A stretch of DNA of 64,000 bases, taken from positions 5,084,001 to 5,148,000 of the forward strand of contig CANTUQ010000076.1 of the NCBI GenBank assembly GCA_947683425.1, read 5' to 3'. The stretch comes from Excoecaria cochinchinensis (taxonomy: Eukaryota > Streptophyta > Magnoliopsida > Malpighiales > Euphorbiaceae). Positions 1-11,087 of the stretch are shown here, piece by piece. The position numbers and the translations under genes are program-made. The notes beneath the pieces are model-generated. The model was not told the origin of the DNA, made no database searches, and saw only the letters and a program-made list of their open reading frames with translations. Within the stretch, counting starts at the first letter, position 1; every line of letters begins with the position of its first letter.

Positions 1-782
1 ATATCACACTAATTCCAATTCAAGCTATAATAACACAACTCATAATCCCAATCAAAGCAAAACCACAATTATCAAACTCAAATCACAAATATACATAAAA
101 AGACAAACGTTCCCAAACCTTCTTTCCTTAGCTCCTATTCGCGAACTCCGCTCCCGCTAGCGATCTCTTTCCCTTTATCCGGTCTAGGAACCTCCTCTGA
201 ACCACAAACCCACAACAACCAAGATCAATTTTACAACTACCCATACATACATATATATTTATAAAATCTAGAGAAGAGGAAGAAGAAAATCTAAGACATA
301 AATAATCCCTACTCACCTTTAAGCTTCAAAATCACTAACCAAACAACTCTAATTACTCAAATAAAGAAGAGGGAGCAAGATTGTGCAAAGAAAAAGGAAG
401 AACAAAGAAAAAAGAAGAAGAAGTGAAGAAAGTGGCGTGAAGAAGAGAGGGAGAACGGAAATCAAAAGGAAATGGCTGCCTTCTCTCTCTCTCACCAACC
501 TCATTAAATGTTAACCTATCCATATGCCACATGTCACTCTCTCCAAAGGACACTTGCCCCATAATACTCCCTACTCCTATACATTAATATACACACTAAA
601 CTATTTCTTACTCATACCTTACTTCTATACACCCACCTATACACTAGCCTAATTCCTCTTCTCAAACTAATACACATACATTAAATAAATAATCCAATAT
701 AACACATACATGCAACACATACAAATACACACATACAGACACAGACAGGCTCAAACTACTGGGGTGGTTTTGGGGTGTTACA
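1..782 (-). repeat. 3' LTR of E1 (partial)
   Basis: Matches 6958-7739 base for base apart from five substitutions. It ends GGGGTGTTACA at 782, next to the polypurine tract. The candidate LTR intron is present at 119-316 on the minus strand. The missing part lies left of the window. Confidence 0.95.
119..316 (-). other. Candidate intron in E1 3' LTR
   Basis: On the minus strand AAAG|GTGAGT lies at the right edge (316) and AAG|GTTTGGGA at the left edge (119). The length is 198 nt, identical in position to the copy at 7076-7273. Splicing is inferred from the sites alone. Confidence 0.45.
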
Positions 783-3700
783 ATACTCCCCCACTTAACA
801 AAATTTCGTCCTCGAAATTTTTACCTGTTCCAAATAACTGAGGATATTGTAATCTCATAGCTTCCTCTGGTTCCCATGTAGTTTCCTCAATGCCGTGATG
901 CTGCCATAAAACATTGACTAACGGTATCTGTTTATTCCGGAGCTGTCTGATTTCCCTATCCAAAATCCTTTTCGGTTCTTCATCAAAAGAAAAGTCTGGC
1001 TGAATCCGGACATCTTGCACTGGTAACACACGTGAAGGATCTGACCGATATCTCCGAAGCATAGATACATGAAAAACATCATGTAATCTAGCTAACTCTA
1101 TAGGCAAAGCTAGCTGATACGCTACTGGACCTACTTTTCTTAGAATCTCATATGGTCCAATAAAGCGTGGACTTAATTTGCCTTTCTTTCCAAAACGAAG
1201 AACCTTTCGCCACGGTGACACTTTCAAGAAAACTTTATCACCCACTTCATACTGAATATCTCTGCGCTTTAAATTAGCATAAGAACGTTGTCGATCCTTA
1301 GCTGCTTTCAAGTTCTGTTGCACAACCCTTACTTTTTCTTCTGTATCCCGCACTATATCCGGACCTATCATAGCCTTTTCTGACAGTTCAGTCCAACATA
1401 TTGGTGTTCTACATTGCCGTCCATACAATGCTTCGTAAGGGGCCATACCAATGCTCACTTGATAACTGTTATTATACGCGAATTCCATCAAAGACACATA
1501 CCGATCCCAACTTCCTGAAAACTCTAAAGCACAACCCCGGAGCATATCTTCCAAAACCTGAATAACCCTTTCTGATTGACCATCGGTCTGTGGATGAAAA
1601 GCAGTGCTGAAATTTAACCGAGTTCCCAAAGCCGCTTGAAGCTCTTTCCAAAACTTGGATGTAAAACGAGGATCTCGGTCTGATACAATGGATAACGGAA
1701 TCCCATGCAATCGAACTATCTCATCCACATAAAGTTCTGCCAATTTATCCATAGAATAATCCAACCTTACCGGTAGAAAATGCGCAGACTTCGACAATCG
1801 ATCCACTATAACCCACACTGAATCATGTTTATGCTGAGTCATAGGCAAGCCAGATACAAAATCCATCGTGATGTCATCCCATTTCCATTGAGGAATGGGT
1901 AAAGGATGAAGCAATCCCGATGGCACTTGATGCTCGGTTTTCACTTGTTGACAGGTGAGACATCTTGAAACAAATTCTGTTATATCTCTTTTCATGCCTG
2001 GCCACCAATAAAATTGCTTCAGGTCCTGATACATCTTGTCCCCACCAGGGTGCATAGTAAAGACTGATGAGTGAGCTTCTTGTAACAAATTCTTCCTTAA
2101 CTCACCCACATTAGGCACACATAACCGATTACCGTGTCTAAGAACTCCTTCACCATCTAACAAGTACTCAGTCCGCTTGCCCTCTTTCACTGCTTGACAA
2201 ACACGCTGTAGCACATGGTCATCCAACTGGGCCTTTGCAATCTCCGATTTCAAACTCGGCTTAACTTTAAGTTGAGCAATCAAAGCACCTTCATAATCAA
2301 ACCTCCATCTGCCTCGGCTAGCCAGTAACGCAGACAAAGATTTCCTACTGAGAGCATCCGCTACCACGTTAGCTTTACCAGGATGGTAGTCAATAATACA
2401 ATCATAATCCTTGAATAGTTCCAACCATCTCCGCTGCCTCAAATTCAACTCCTTCTGAGTTAACAAATACTTGAGACTCTTATGATCAGTAAAAATCCTG
2501 CACGTCTCCCCATACAAGTAGTGCCGCCATACTTTAAGCGCAAACACTACCGCTGCTAACTCCAAATCATGGGTCGGATAGTTCCTCTCATGAGGCTTCA
2601 ACTGTCTTGATGCATAAGCTATCACTCTATTCCCTTGCATCAGAACACAACCTAAGCCAATTCCCGAAGCATCACTGTACAAAATGTACTCTTTATCCGA
2701 AACCGGTTGTGTGAGCACAGGAGCTTTAACCAACAACTCTTTTAAACGATCAAAACTAGCTTGACACTTTTTAGTCCATACAAACTTAACATCCTTTCGA
2801 AGTAGCCTGGTCAAAGGAGAGGCTAACACTGAAAATCCCTGAACAAACCGCCGATAATACCCTGCTAATCCCAGAAAACTTCTCACCTCAGGTACACTCT
2901 TCGGAGGCATCCAATTTACAATTGCTTCAATCTTACTTGGATCAACACGTACACCCTCTGCTGACACCACATGTCCAAGGAAAGCTACTTCATTTAACCA
3001 AAATTCACACTTACTGGGTTTCGCATACAGTTGATGATCTCTTAACATTTGCAACACCAATCTAAGATGTTCCTTATGTTCCTTTCGGTCTCTGGAGTAT
3101 ACCAAAATGTCATCAATAAATACCACAACAAACTTGTCCAGATACGGTCGGAAAATTCAGTTCATCAGATCCATAAAGGCTGCAGGCGCGTTGGTCAAAC
3201 CAAAAGGCATCACTAGAAATTCGTAATGACCATAACGCGTCCGAAAAGCCGTCTTAGCCACATCTGCTTCTTTAACCCCCAACTGGTGATAGCCTGATCT
3301 CAAGTCTATCTTAGAGAATACCCCAGCTCCTCTCAACTGATCAAAAAGGTCTTCAATCCTCGGTAATGGATACTTATTCTTGATAGTTACTTTGTTAAGC
3401 TGTCGATAATCAATGCACATCCATAGGGTTCCATCTTTCTTTTTAACAAACAGTACTGGAGCACCCCATGGTGATACACTGGGCCGAATAAATCCTTTGT
3501 CTAACAACTCCTGTAACTGACATTTCAATTCCTTCAATTCCATTGGAGCCATGCGGTAAGGAGCCTTAGAAATCGGAGCAGTACCTAGGACTATCTCTAC
3601 TGACAATTCAACCTCTCTCTTGGGAGGTAATCCCGGTAGTTCCTCCGGAAAGACGTCTACAAAATCTCTTACAATAGGAATGTCTTGAATCTTAACTTGA

Positions 3701-4239
3701 CCTCTCCGAGAATCCAAAACCACAGCCAAAAACGCTTCACATCCTTTCCTAATAAATCTTCTGGCTTTTATAGCTGATACTAGATTATGCAAAGAACTGC
3801 TTCCAATTCCCTTCACAACAACAGGCATTTGATCTTTATCCTTTAAAACCATTACCTTTCTATGACAATCCACTACTGCTCGGTGCTTATCCAACCAATC
3901 CATCCCCAGAATAATATCAAACTCATAAAACGGCAAGCAGATCAAATCCACAACAAACTCTGTACCTTGAATCTTTAAGGGACACTTCCGACACACCCGA
4001 TTAACCAAAACACTCTGACCCAACGGACTAGATACACAAATCTCATATTCCATCTTCTCCTCACTTCCCAAACTATCCCATAATTTATCAGAACACACAT
4101 AAGAATGGGTAGAGCCTGGGTCAATCAAAGCATAAACTTCAGAGTCAAGCAAAGAGAACTTACCGGCAATCACTTCGGGAGCATTCTGTTCCTCTCGGGC
4201 TTTCATAGCATAGGCCCTACCAGACGATGGCACAGGGCG
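778..4239 (-). pseudogene. E1 pol: protease, reverse transcriptase, RNase H, integrase, chromodomain (one internal stop)
   Basis: This part of the polyprotein copies element RNA into DNA and integrates it. Reading along the minus strand: an aspartic protease with ALIDPGSTHS near 4110; a reverse transcriptase with KIDLRSGYHQ, MPFGLTNAPAAF and the catalytic FIDD motif near 3115; RNase H with LYSDAS and a DHKSL motif; a zinc-binding integrase domain (HPGGDKM, CLTCQQ); an integrase core with TMDF, SDRDPRF and GQSERVI carrying the D, D and E residues; and a chromodomain (NVLWQHHG, TTWEPEEAM) that ends in FEDEIL. One reading frame covers the whole stretch except for a TGA at about 3157-3159, in the RT between the NAPAAF and FIDD motifs. 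That stop would abolish full-length pol unless read through. The length is normal for Tekay-type pol. Confidence 0.93.
783..820 (-). promoter_or_regulatory. Polypurine tract and adjacent stem-loop of E1
   Basis: On the minus strand the tract AAGTGGGGGAGT directly precedes the 3' LTR and would prime plus-strand DNA synthesis. Just upstream (801-820) is an inverted repeat, AAATTTCG and CGAAATTT with a four-base loop, which also encodes the FEDEI peptide at the end of pol. The pol frame reads through the tract and stops in the first bases of the LTR. Confidence 0.8.
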
Positions 4240-5366
4240 ATCTACTGATTCTGAGGGTTCTCTCTCTCGAGGCCATCCACCTCGACCCCTTCCTCTACCC
4301 CGATTATAACTTGCTTGGGGTACATTAGATCCAGCTCGGCTCCCTTCCTGCTGTCCGGAAGGATCCCCAAATCGACTCGGACAATTTGCAAGTAAATGGT
4401 CCGTAGATCCACATCTAAAACAACCTCCCGTTAACCATCGACACTCACCCCAATGTTGTTTGTTACAATGAGTACATCGGGGAATGCCATCTCCTCTACC
4501 TGAGCCCGCTTCCCTGGAAGAACCCTGTCTCCTCCCTCTAGGGGCCGGACTAGCTACAGACTCATCAGCAAAGTTTCCTTGCGATTCCCTCGGCCTCTTG
4601 CCTGAAGAAGACCACCTCTAGCAGATTTCCTTCTTTGAGCTTTCTCTCTCAGAATATTCTCAGAACGTTCTGCCCTCAAGGCTGCTTGAACCAACTGATA
4701 ATACTTCACATTTGGAGCCGACATCAAAGAAATTAGCATCACCTTCAGAGACTCATTCAAGCCTGATTCAAAATGTTGACATCTGAACTCTTCTGTGAGA
4801 ACCCTTGGTGGTGCATACTTACTAAGCTTGTTAAACACATCTTCATATTCGGCCACAGACATTGTTCTTTGCTTGAGAGTTAGAAACTGCGCCCACTTGG
4901 CATCCTTATAGGCTTTGGTCACATACCGATTCTGGAACTCACCCTCGAAGAATTCCCAAGTAATCAGTTCAGGAACCTGCGGTTGACTAACCACCAACCT
5001 CCACCAATCATAAGCAGAACCTTGTAACAAAGACAGGGCACACTCCACTTCTTGTTCCGGTGGACATCTTATCTCCCTAAGTACTCTGGACGTCTTCTCT
5101 ATCCACATCTCTGCCTTATTAGATTCATCTATGCCAGTACCAAAGAAATCCTCTGCACCATGCTTTCTTAACTTCTCAATAGGGGCACTTGGTGCTGTTA
5201 CCCTTTCAAGCACCCTAGTTATACTCTGAAGCATCGCTTCCAACGGTCCAATAGGCACTTCAGGTCACCCCCTAGGAGGTTGAGCCGGACCAAAAACTGA
5301 GGGATCCTGCTCTTGGGGATTCGCACTTTCTGCTGACCCCTCAAGTGATCCACGAGCGGACTCCAT
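4240..5366 (-). pseudogene. E1 gag: capsid and zinc knuckle (one stop, one frameshift)
   Basis: Gag packages element RNA into virus-like particles. The chosen start, ATG at 5366, opens MESARGSLEG; related copies at 7971 and 39138 also start just inside the primer site. A TGA near 5265 interrupts the N-terminal region. The capsid core is clear, with HGAEDF, YDWW, ITWEFF and the FNKLSKYAPPRVL segment. Near 4585-4615 the frame shifts. Beyond it, in the pol frame, lies the nucleocapsid region with two CCHC-like knuckles, CTHCNKQHWGEC and CFRCGSTDHLLANC. A serine- and arginine-rich linker then leads into protease with no stop, as in single-polyprotein chromoviruses. With the RT stop this makes three lesions, so E1 could move only with help in trans. 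Confidence 0.9.
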
Positions 5367-5457
5367 AACTACAAAACATAAACGCAGTGCGCATCAGGCC
5401 AACACAACCCCAACAACCTATCTAACACACAGAAACCCAATAACATCTAAACCAATA

Positions 5458-5469
5458 GCTCTGATACCA
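5458..5469 (-). promoter_or_regulatory. Primer binding site of E1 (initiator Met tRNA type)
   Basis: The minus strand reads TGGTATCAGAGC five bases inside the 5' LTR. This is the usual plant gypsy/copia site complementary to the 3' end of initiator methionine tRNA. Confidence 0.9.
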
Positions 5470-5880
5470 CCTAATGTCACACCCCAACCTATAACATGGA
5501 GACTTCTCCTCGGATTAGAGGGAGAAGGATCCCGATAGGTAGGAGTGTCACACCCCACTAGTACAAATAAGGAAAATATCACATACAGAAATGATATATC
5601 AGAGATAAATAAAAACTTTGAAAGAAAGAAGAGCGATACAGAGCAAAATGAATACTTTTATTAATATACGAAAAGAGGTCTTTACATTTCACATCAGTTT
5701 ACAACCCAAAAATACCAATAAACAAAAGTCCAAAGTACACTGTTTCGAAGGGTTAACAAAAACATAATATCTATTACAAAAGAAAGGAAAGCCTATACTA
5801 CAAAACACCTGATCTCTAGTTGCGTTGGCCTTCCCGATGCGACACGCCCAGACTATGCGTACCGAAACCTTCCACACCTG

Positions 5881-5916
5881 CACGGATAAACACCCGTGCT
5901 AAGCGAAATCGCTTAG
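5881..5916 (-). other. Hairpin pair (CTAAGCG type) in E1 LTR
   Basis: CACGG...CCGTG (5881-5898) is followed at once by CTAAGCGAAATCGCTTAG (5899-5916), a seven-base-pair stem with a four-base loop. The third hairpin seen in other families (GACGACC type) is degenerate here, near 5940-5960. Confidence 0.75.
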
Positions 5917-6064
5917 TGGGGAAAACACAAATGCATAACCGCCACTCACAGTGACGACAACAGAAAGCATATGACAATGATACAATTATAGATATAGAAT
6001 CATACATAATTAATTCAAATATTTATATTATTATCCAATGTTCTTGTACAAAGATACACTAACA

Positions 6065-6338
6065 CCTGCTTAATCATAAAGAGTGGATAACGAGTACACT
6101 TAGATACTTGAGAGTATCAATATCATATTATGAACACATAGATACCCGAAGGTATCGAATCATTCTTTTTATTTTGTTTCCAAATTGTTTTCACATAGAA
6201 TCTTAAGAAAGATTCAAACAGAGGGATCGCAAGGATCCAATCGGGGGACCTGATCAGGGTCCAAAATCGTACACATAGCTGCAGCAACACATAACTCTAT
6301 TAGGCATGCCTAACTATCCACTTTCCGACATTAGCAGG
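6065..6338 (-). other. Palindrome cassette in E1 LTR
   Basis: Outer arms CCTGCT..AGTGGATAA (6065) and TATCCACT..AGCAGG (6338) can pair over about 270 nt. Between them lie inverted repeats including GGGACCTGATCAGGGTCC near 6246 and TTAGGCATGCCTAA near 6300. Confidence 0.7.
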
Positions 6339-6474
6339 TTATACGAAATCTTGTCAAATTAACATACATATTATTCATTTAAATAGATATTCAAGGCTTT
6401 AAATGAAAGAGTGCATGCAAAAGAAATCAAGTCATTAAGCAAAAAGGAGAAGAAATCAAATTTGGAAGTCACGT

Positions 6475-6680
6475 CTGTCGCGCCCGCGACGACTGTCGCG
6501 CTCGCGACAGAAGCCAAACTACTCCTCCCCGCCTCGTCTCGCGATCGCGAGTGACCTCGTGCTCGTGAGAGGACGTAGGTGCTGCTCTTCTGTCGCGCTC
6601 GCGATAGAAGAGAACCTCACACAAGTTCGGAGCTCGAGCACTCTGTCGCGCTCGCGACAGTGTCGCGATCGCGACAGACA
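6475..6680 (-). repeat. CpG-rich palindrome array (TCGCGA family), E1 LTR
   Basis: At least seven near-copies of CTGTCGCGCTCGCGACAG and CTGTCGCGATCGCGACAG occur with irregular spacing. Each is its own inverted repeat. The array is far richer in CpG than the AT-rich LTR around it. Confidence 0.85.
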
Positions 6681-7075
6681 CGGGTTTTTCAGCTCTTACG
6701 CCCAAAATCTGCAGAATTCACACAAAATTCACATCCAAACTTCCAAAATTGATTCTAAACCTCAAAATTGGGCGACACAAGCATCCACAACTCATCATAT
6801 AATTAAAAACCCAGCTTTATCACTATTTATCTTAACTAAATCAAGCCAAATACATGCTCAATTCTAAGAAATCCCAAAACAGCAATTTTAACACTAATTG
6901 CGACTATTCACATGATTCCTTGCAAATCCTTCAACAATATTCATTCTCTCACATCACATATCACACTAATTCCAATTCAAGCTATAATAACACAACTCAT
7001 AATCCCAATCAAAGCAAAACCACAATTATCAAACTCAAATCACAAATATACATAAAAAGACAAACGTTCCCAAAC

Positions 7076-7273
7076 CTTCTTTCCTTAGCTCCTATTCGCG
7101 AACTCCGATCCCGCTAGCGATCTCTTTCCCTTTATCCGGTCTAGGAACCTCCTCTGAACCACAAACCCACAACAACCAAGATCAATTTTACAACTACCCA
7201 TACATACATATATATTTATAAAATCTAGAGAAGAGGAAGAAGAAAATCTAAGACATAAATAATCCCTACTCAC
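7076..7273 (-). other. Candidate intron in E1 5' LTR
   Basis: 198 nt. The minus-strand donor AAAG|GTGAGTAGGG is at 7273 and the acceptor AAGAAG|GTTTGGGAAC at 7076. It follows a CT-rich leader read from about 7460 downward. Splicing is an inference from sites and position. Confidence 0.5.
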
Positions 7274-7739
7274 CTTTAAGCTTCAAAATCACTAACCAAA
7301 CAACTCTAATTACTCAAATAAAGAAGAGGGAGCAAGATTGTGCAAAGAAAAAGGAAGAACAAAGAAAAAAGAAGAAGAAGTGAAGAAAGTGGCGTGAAGA
7401 AGAGAGGGAGACCGGAAATCAAAAGGAAATGGCTGCCTTCTCTCTCTCTCACCAACCTCATTAAATGTTAACCTATCCATATGCCACATGTCACTCTCTC
7501 CAAAGGACACTTGCCCCATAATACACCCTACTCCTATACATTAATATACACACTAAACTATCTCTTACTCATACCTTACTTCTATACACCCACCTATACA
7601 CTAGCCTAATTCCTCTTCTCAAACTAATACACATACATTAAATAAATAATCTAATATAACACATACATGCAACACATACAAATACACACATACAGACACA
7701 GACAGGCTCAAACTACTGGGGTGGTTTTGGGGTGTTACA

Positions 7740-7971
7740 GGAACTCCTCCGCTCCGTGCTTCCTCAAGGATTCCAGAGGAGCTTTTGGGGTTGTCATTCG
7801 ATCGAGCACCCTCGCCATGTCCTGAAATAACTTTAATAAGGCCTCCATTGGAACTATTAGAACCTCATTACCCAAACTGGCTGGCCTAGACTGTCCAGAC
7901 CCAGACACTTTTGCTTCTCAGGGATTAATGCTTTCTGCCATCTTCTCTCTCGAATTATGAGAAGGATCCAT
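7740..7971 (-). pseudogene. X gag N-terminal fragment
   Basis: The minus strand from ATG at 7971 opens MDPSHNS and continues to a capsid start with LDRM and RKHGAEEF, homologous to the E1 gag N-terminus. A TGA breaks the frame near 7918. The fragment stops exactly at 7740, where E1 is inserted, so the rest of gag should lie beyond E1, left of the window. Confidence 0.85.
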
Positions 7972-8064
7972 CGATACTACACATTAAATAAGGACAGCCG
8001 TATTAGATCAACACAACTATACATACTCTAAACTACCCCGTTTCCCATAAAAGACTAAACCTAG

Positions 8065-8076
8065 GCTCTGATACCA
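8065..8076 (-). promoter_or_regulatory. Primer binding site of X (initiator Met tRNA type)
   Basis: The minus strand reads TGGTATCAGAGC, five bases inside the LTR that starts at 8082 in plus-strand reading. Confidence 0.85.
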
Positions 8077-8081
8077 CTACT

Positions 8082-8654
8082 TGTAATGCCCATTCCCGAC
8101 CAGATGATTAGCTCAGTTAAAGCAGTCGAGAACGGTTGCTATGCAACAACATGAATATACATCGCTATCATACACCCTTGCCAAAACCTATAAAAATAAA
8201 TTTCATAACTCACGCATTCACATGCAGTTGATATCTCATGCTAATTTACACATTCACATACTTATATATGTCATACACATATACTGTAGGCCTACATTAT
8301 GATACTTAATTATTACATTCATACATATTTGTTGGTTGCAAAAAGATTAAATCGAATATACAAAATTCATTACCCACATGTAACACCCCTAAAAGCCTAC
8401 ATGATAAACACTCCTTGTGTTGACCGTCAGTAATATAGATTCGTCTTTCAACTTACTTCGCATCCAAACCTACAGGGACAAGAAAAAAAACCCGTGCGAA
8501 GCGATAACACTTAGTGGGGAAACCACATATAATATATACATGCATACATGGAATTAGATATCATAAAAGCAGCATGCGAAAGTTCATATCTTAATTGCTA
8601 ACTTATAAGCATGCATATAATTAATACATATAGCATGATTGCTTATACACAATC
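8082..8654 (-). repeat. X 5' LTR fragment
   Basis: Starts TGTAATGCCC and matches the Y LTR from 16365 for about 570 bp with scattered differences, then diverges abruptly after CACAATC near 8654. It contains the degenerate hairpin CGAAGCGATAACACTTAG (8497-8514). X and Y are two copies of one family. The other roughly two thirds of this LTR is missing. Confidence 0.85.
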
Positions 8655-10050
8655 CGCAGCAGTTTGGCCAACGAGTATGTACTAGTTTGTTAGTTGGAGT
8701 TTATAGTTAATACCTATAACATAATTCATTACTGTTGCTATATTAAGTAAATGGTATATAATAAGATTAGTAAAAGAGGTTTGATGCGAGCTTGTCTGTG
8801 ATTTTTTTGGATTGAAGAAATTTTATATTCCTGCTTTTCTATTTTTCTTTGTAGGTTAAACGAGTCCAGTTTGGTATTTGTCGTGCAACATCCCTCACCG
8901 GCCATGGTGGTTGAGTACGTACAGGTAAAGGATATTGCAATTTTATTGTTATCACAGCCTCCATTTTGTCGGTTCTGGACGACTAAAAGTTTAAAGTGTG
9001 TCTGTATATTTTTGTGTTGGCCAAAGCGGATGTCCTCATTCTATATTGGTGTTAGAAATTGCAAATTCTGAATAAGTTAGGTGTATAAAGTGTAAAGCTG
9101 ATAGATCACGATCTATCTGTTTTGGATTTTATGTATTTGAAAGTTATGAAATGTGTGCATCAATAGTATTATAAGAAATTTCGATTAGGAGTTTCTCCTG
9201 GTAAGGTTTGAATTCTGAAAAGAATTTCTTATTTTCAAGGAATGCAAAGTAAGGGTGTAAATGGTTTTGCCTTGAGAATATTGGTGGCATCTTATGTGTC
9301 TGTCAGCCATCTCAATTGAGATTATTTGAACATAGGCATATATCAGCATGGGGATGGGAAAGTATATTGCCACTGCATAAATCGCATCTGCATCATTTTG
9401 CATACATAAATCATTATACATTCATTTCATTCACATCCCTCATTTGTATGTGATAAGCGTTTTGATTCAACTCAATTCAAAAGTTATTGACAGGCTGTGC
9501 ATTGAGTGTAGGATGGTGAGGTAGATATAATAAGAAAATGTGAAGTGTATGCTATCATCAGTGTAGAAAGTAAATAGGTAATGCTGATATGAAAGGATTA
9601 TTTTGAAGGATAAGATAAGAAATGGTAACTAAGAGGGTTAATAGACAATGTACAGAATAGAGATAATAACCAGTGCATTTTAGAAATTTAAGATGATAAG
9701 GAATTAAAGTAATAAGACTCGGTATGTGTATGTAAATTATCTAAATGTGAAGCTTATATGTTAGATCCCAACCAATGATATGACTATAATTGTGATACAG
9801 GTTAAGAATTGAGTAGTGAATTATTGAGATAAAGTTTATTAGATTTGGTAAGATAGTTCTGATTAGTTCGAATTTGATTTTGGTTAAGAATAATTCACGT
9901 TATAAGGATATTGAAATGTGATTTGTGAATGGTGTAGTGTACGAGAATTGATAAGCAGTTGTAAAGTGTACGTGTTACATAATAGTGGAAAGTTAATGCA
10001 TAAGTGTGGTAGTGACAAGGAATACGATATGTGGATAATCCAATGTTTGG
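8655..10050 (+). other. Decayed non-coding interior of element Z
   Basis: This stretch lies between the X LTR break and the polypurine tract of Z. It has no sustained reading frame and I recognise no gag or pol motif, even immediately upstream of the polypurine tract where a chromodomain would sit in an autonomous relative. It may be the body of a non-autonomous (LARD-like) element. Near 8862-8932 is an exon-like segment with good splice sites. The rest is AT-rich and otherwise unrecognised. Confidence 0.5.
8862..8932 (+). other. Exon-like segment, possible captured gene fragment
   Basis: A T-rich tract ending TTTGTAG precedes about 70 bp that end in TACAG followed by GTAAAG, an acceptor and donor arrangement. 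One frame starts VKRVQFGI, which resembles the N-terminal region of the RNA polymerase II largest subunit, but the match lasts only about eight residues and that frame then stops. Another frame is open. Low confidence. Confidence 0.2.
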
Positions 10051-10087
10051 GAATTTCGAGGACGAAATTCTTTAAGGAGGGAAGAGT
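10051..10087 (+). promoter_or_regulatory. Z stem-loop and polypurine tract
   Basis: GAATTTCG and CGAAATTC flank a four-base loop (10051-10070), then TTTAAGGAGGGAAGAGT runs straight into the LTR start TGTAACAACT at 10088. This fixes the strand of Z as plus and 10088 as the start of its 3' LTR. Confidence 0.85.
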
Positions 10088-10667
10088 TGTAACAACTCGA
10101 AGTGTATCCTAGATGGATTTGTACGTGTCTATGGATATTGGTGATCGAAACTATATGATTTGATGGTCGGATTGATTAAGTAAGAAAAAGGATATGATCG
10201 AGATTAAGAAAAAGGGAGGCAAGGGTAATTTGGTCATTTTACATACAAGGATTTAATAGAATGAAATAAGTAACTATGAGGGCCAATTATGATAATGGAT
10301 TAGTATTATGTCGAATGTATGTAAGTTGTGGTCTCAAGTGTGTCGAACGGACGAATTCGGTATTAACATAAAAGTTTCGGCAAGTGCAGCCAATTGCAAA
10401 TTTGTAAGGTATGAATTTATGACCTATTTGAAGGGGCAAGGATTTAATTGTGGGAAAATATATTAAATAGATTTATGTATTATGCTATAGTATAATTAAA
10501 GGAGAAGATGTGGACTAAAGGGGTAATTTTCACAAAAATCTAGAATGGACCAATTATAAGGTGACACTTAGAATAAGGGATAAGAATGGATAGAAGAAGT
10601 ATAAAAGGGAAGAGAGAGAACGTGAGAGAGGGCAAAAAAATCAGCTCCCCTCTCTCTCACATTCCTC

Positions 10668-11062
10668 GGGTTAATTACTTCGGTGGTCACTGAACTTTAA
10701 GAATTGCAACGATTTGGTCACTAAACTTCAATTTGTAACAATAAAATAATAAATCTATTATTTTGTAACGAAAAAATCAAAATGATCGGAAATGGCAACC
10801 GGAACCTGACCTATTAGCAGAATGAACGTTAGATTTTTTGCCACGTCGGATCTGACATGGATCCGACGTGGCTTTATGGTTAAAAAAAATCAATTTTCAC
10901 TGTCTTCAAGCAGCTCCCGTTTTCCGCCGAAACCGGATTTTCGATCATTTTGATTTTTTCGTTACAAAATAATAGATGTATTATTTTATTGTTACAAATT
11001 GAAATTTAGTGACCAAATTGTTACAACCCTTAAAGTTCAGTGACCACCGAAGTAATTAACCC
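10668..11062. mobile_element. Mutator-type MITE with long terminal inverted repeats
   Basis: 395 bp starting GGGTTAATTACTTCGG and ending in its reverse complement. The inverted arms extend about 125 bp with a few mismatches, and the centre holds another palindrome of GCCACGTCGGATC and GATCCGACGTGGC. It is flanked by a perfect 10-bp duplication CACATTCCTC (10658-10667 and 11063-11072). Long arms and a 9-10 bp duplication are typical of Mutator-like elements. There is no coding capacity, so it depends on a transposase elsewhere. Confidence 0.88.
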
Positions 11063-11087
11063 CACATTCCTCATACTCCTCCTCTTC

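Larger units (their letters stand above)
1..7739 (-). mobile_element. E1: Tekay/Del-like Ty3/gypsy LTR retrotransposon, nearly complete
   Basis: Minus-strand order is 5' LTR (5475-7739), iMet-type primer binding site (5458-5469), gag, protease, reverse transcriptase, RNase H, integrase with chromodomain, polypurine tract and 3' LTR (1-782, cut by the window edge). Over the 782 positions shared by the two LTRs I counted five mismatches, so the insertion is young. The right flank (7740 onward) is the gag of a related element, which shows E1 inserted into X. The TSD cannot be checked because the left end is outside the window. Family order and the C-terminal chromodomain place it in the Tekay/Del chromoviruses. 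Confidence 0.93.
5475..7739 (-). repeat. 5' LTR of E1
   Basis: 2265 bp, bounded by TGTCACACCCC at 5475 and GGGGTGTTACA at 7739 (plus-strand reading), the inverted termini of this LTR class. Reading the minus strand it holds the candidate intron (7076-7273), a TCGCGA-type palindrome array (about 6475-6680), the palindrome cassette (6065-6338) and the hairpin CTAAGCGAAATCGCTTAG (5899-5916), with a neighbouring CACGG/CCGTG hairpin at 5881-5898. Confidence 0.95.

Noticed and set aside
5458..5469. tRNA-derived sequences as tRNA genes.
   Set aside because: Only the 12-18 nt complementary to a tRNA 3' end are present, next to LTRs; they are primer binding sites.
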